In this document: one piece after another, positions 62,501 to 64,000 of the stretch | Position numbering within the stretch: the stretch's first letter is position 1 | Layout: each line of letters begins with the position of its first letter | DNA from: Chitinimonas_A lacunae | GTDB lineage: Bacteria > Pseudomonadota > Gammaproteobacteria > Burkholderiales > Chitinimonadaceae | Assembly: GCF_042650885.1 (NCBI RefSeq) | Contig: NZ_JBHSBU010000001.1 | Location: 3,286,001-3,350,000, forward strand | Length of the DNA stretch: 64,000 nt | Direction: 5' to 3' | Notes under the pieces: generated by a model | Databases searched by the model: none | What the model was told of the DNA's origin: nothing | The model's input: the letters and a program-made list of their open reading frames with translations, nothing else | Translations under genes and position numbers: made by a program

Positions 62501-63037
62501 ATGACGCCGCCCCCGCTCGAGTATGTGCCGGCCTTTGTGGCCGATCCGCAGCCCCTGTTGCAGACGCTGTGCGACAGCGTCGACTGGGACCGGCGGCTGC
62601 GTGCCAGACTGACTGCCAGTTTCGGCCGCGCCTATGGCTATTCGGGGATCGACTACCCCGATGTGCCGCTGCCGCCGCGCCTGGCCGACCTGGCGGCACG
62701 CCTGGCCCAGCGGCTGGGTTTCCTGCCCGACAACTGCCTGCTTAACTATTACCCAAATGGCGCGGCCAGTATGGGTTTTCACTATGACGACACGGCGCTG
62801 CTGGCGCCGGATAGCGGCATCGCCGTGCTGTCGCTCGGCGCCGTGCGGACGCTGCGGTTCCGTCCACGCCATCAGCGTGGTGCCGCTGGGCCGGATTTTC
62901 CCTGTCGGCTGGAAAACGGTTCGCTGCTCTTTATGAGCGCCGCGCTGCAAGCCGACTGGCTGCACGGCCTGCCGGCGGAGGCGGATTGCGGGCCACGGCT
63001 CAGTCTGACCTTCCGCAAACTGGTGGAGGCGGCGTGA
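62501..63037 (+). CDS. AlkB-like 2-oxoglutarate/Fe(II) dioxygenase
   Basis: 178 aa. 'YGYSGIDYPDVPLPPRL' and 'NCLLNYYPNGAASMGFHYDDT' place Fe ligands His94 and Asp96; His155 is in 'WLHGLP'; Arg166 and Arg172 in 'PRLSLTFRKL' bind 2-oxoglutarate. Closer to the short AlkB/ALKBH-like group than to E. coli AlkB; it may repair alkylated bases or act on another substrate. Its TGA overlaps the creB ATG (TGATG). Confidence 0.88.
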   Translation: MTPPPLEYVPAFVADPQPLLQTLCDSVDWDRRLRARLTASFGRAYGYSGIDYPDVPLPPRLADLAARLAQRLGFLPDNCLLNYYPNGAASMGFHYDDTALLAPDSGIAVLSLGAVRTLRFRPRHQRGAAGPDFPCRLENGSLLFMSAALQADWLHGLPAEADCGPRLSLTFRKLVEAA

Positions 63038-63711
63038 TGAAACGGATTTTGCTGGTCGAGGATGAAAACGCCATTGCCGACACGGTGATCTACGCACTCG
63101 GTCGCGAAGGGTTCACGGTCGAGCATCGCGCGCTGCTGCGCGAAGCGGCTGCCCTATTGCACGAGCGCGAATTCGATCTGCTGCTGCTCGATGTCGGCCT
63201 GCCCGATGGCAGCGGCTTTGACCTATGCCGCGAACTGCGCGGCCGCTCCGACCTGCCGGTGGTGTTTCTGACTGCGCGCGGCGACGAGATCGACCGGGTG
63301 GTCGGGCTTGAGCTGGGCGCCGACGATTACGTCGCCAAGCCCTTCAGTCCGCGCGAGCTGGTGGCGCGGGTCAAGGCCATCCTGCGGCGCGGTCGGAGCG
63401 AAACGGTGGCGGCAACGGGCGGGCTGGTCCACGACGCGCTGCGGGCGCGGATTACCCTGAACGGTCAGATCCTCGACCTGACCCGCTATGAATACCGGCT
63501 GCTGGCGGCCTTGCTGGCCGAGCCCGAGCGGGTATTCAGTCGCAGCCAGTTGATGGACAGGGCATGGGATGAACCCGAAGCGAGCTTCGAGCGCACGGTG
63601 GACGCCCATATCAAGACCCTGCGTGCCAAGTTGCGCGCGGTTGATGCCGAGTGTGATCCGATCCGGACCCATCGCGGTCTTGGCTACAGTTTCACGTGGA
63701 ACAAGCCGTGA
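63037..63711 (+). CDS. creB: Response regulator CreB (OmpR family)
   Basis: 224 aa. Receiver with Asp52 in 'LLLLDVGLPDGSGFD' and Lys101 in 'VAKPFSPREL'; a winged-helix DNA-binding domain ('LTRYEYRLLAALLAEPERVFSRSQL', 'RTHRGLGYSFTW'). Paired with creC downstream. In E. coli CreBC responds to minimal-medium and fermentation conditions and to PBP inhibition; the regulon here is unknown. Confidence 0.9.
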   Translation: MKRILLVEDENAIADTVIYALGREGFTVEHRALLREAAALLHEREFDLLLLDVGLPDGSGFDLCRELRGRSDLPVVFLTARGDEIDRVVGLELGADDYVAKPFSPRELVARVKAILRRGRSETVAATGGLVHDALRARITLNGQILDLTRYEYRLLAALLAEPERVFSRSQLMDRAWDEPEASFERTVDAHIKTLRAKLRAVDAECDPIRTHRGLGYSFTWNKP

Positions 63712-63761
63712 CAGCGAAGCGGCTGGCCGGATCGATTCCGCGCCGCGGAGCGCCTTAGACG

Positions 63762-64000
63762 ATGCGTATCGGTGTCCGTCTGTTTCTCGCCTATTTCGTG
63801 CTGGTCGGCCTGTCGGGCTGGTGGCTGTTCGATCAGGTGGCCGACCGCCTGCGGCCGGCACTGCGCCAGTCGATGGAAGACACCCTGATCGACACTGCCA
63901 ATCTGCTGGCCGAATTTGCCCGGGCCGATTTCAAGGCCGGCCGGCTGCAAGACGGCGAGTTTGCCAGAACGATGGAAGCGGTCGCCGCCCGGCGCTTTCG
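63762..64000 (+). CDS. creC: Sensor histidine kinase CreC (3' end missing)
   Basis: 79 codons visible. 'MRIGVRLFLAYFVLVGLSGWWLFDQV' is the CreC first transmembrane helix, and 'LRQSMEDTLIDTANLLAEFARADF' the start of the periplasmic sensor. The kinase core lies beyond the window. The 50-bp gap to creB supports one operon. Confidence 0.85.
   Translation, partial: MRIGVRLFLAYFVLVGLSGWWLFDQVADRLRPALRQSMEDTLIDTANLLAEFARADFKAGRLQDGEFARTMEAVAARRF

Overview
The window is GC-rich, densely coded chromosomal DNA from a Gram-negative bacterium. It is most likely a betaproteobacterium close to the Neisseriales (Chromobacterium/Chitinimonas-like). This placement is inferred from gene order and protein style: dusB-fis-purH with purD nearby, a mannose-type EIIA-HPr-EI run without sugar permeases, hslV/hslU, thiD next to a rubredoxin and hemL, creB-creC and a two-domain argA. 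I saw no rRNA, tRNA, CRISPR array, prophage or intact mobile element.

Layout. 1-4.6 kb: end of a FecR/SPOR protein, an AraC-GyrI regulator, a secreted S41 peptidase followed by a small repeat array, and a periplasmic binding protein. 5-10 kb: dusB, fis, a GrpB-like gene, purH and purD, with two strong hairpins before purD. 10-13.3 kb: a second AraC-GyrI regulator, an IS5-type remnant and a secreted discoidin/GH43-like protein. 13.7-18.4 kb: EIIA-HPr-EI followed, with start/stop overlaps, by two LPS-type glycosyltransferases. 18.7-22.7 kb: one very long gene whose N-terminal half is a flavin amino-acid/amine oxidase and whose C-terminal half reads as a complete lipoxygenase catalytic domain. 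23-36 kb: a DUF2314/Imm33-like protein, two unrecognised exported proteins, a SWIM/SNF2 helicase, a glutathione transferase, an enoyl-CoA hydratase-like protein, RNase Z, an APH-like kinase, a patatin and an acyltransferase. 36-41 kb: hslU and hslV, separated by an independent two-gene cassette (a 103-aa peptide with a double-glycine-type leader motif and a Pro-rich tail, plus a 142-aa protein with eight cysteines), then a tandem STAS protein. 41-47.5 kb: pbpC, an ATP-grasp protein, a rhodanese, a Pcm-like methyltransferase and thiC under a TPP riboswitch. 47.8-56.6 kb: an aldo/keto reductase, a SEC-C protein, thiD-thiE, a six-gene run rubredoxin / J-like protein / M48 lipoprotease / hemJ / CYTH / hemL, and a stand-alone GyrI-like gene. 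57-64 kb: a GGDEF-EAL sensor translationally coupled to a PhnD-like binding protein, argA, an AlkB-like dioxygenase, creB and the start of creC.

How the genes fit together. The housekeeping blocks cover purine synthesis (purH, purD), thiamin synthesis (thiC, thiD, thiE), haem synthesis (hemJ, hemL), regulatory PTS and LPS core synthesis, and proteolysis (HslUV, S41, M48). The features most worth a second look are the flavin oxidase-lipoxygenase fusion, the peptide/Cys-rich cassette inside hslVU, the two AraC-GyrI genes that each carry a clear ribosome-binding site and start codon at the domain junction, and a dispersed repeat of about 110 bp with terminal inverted repeats.
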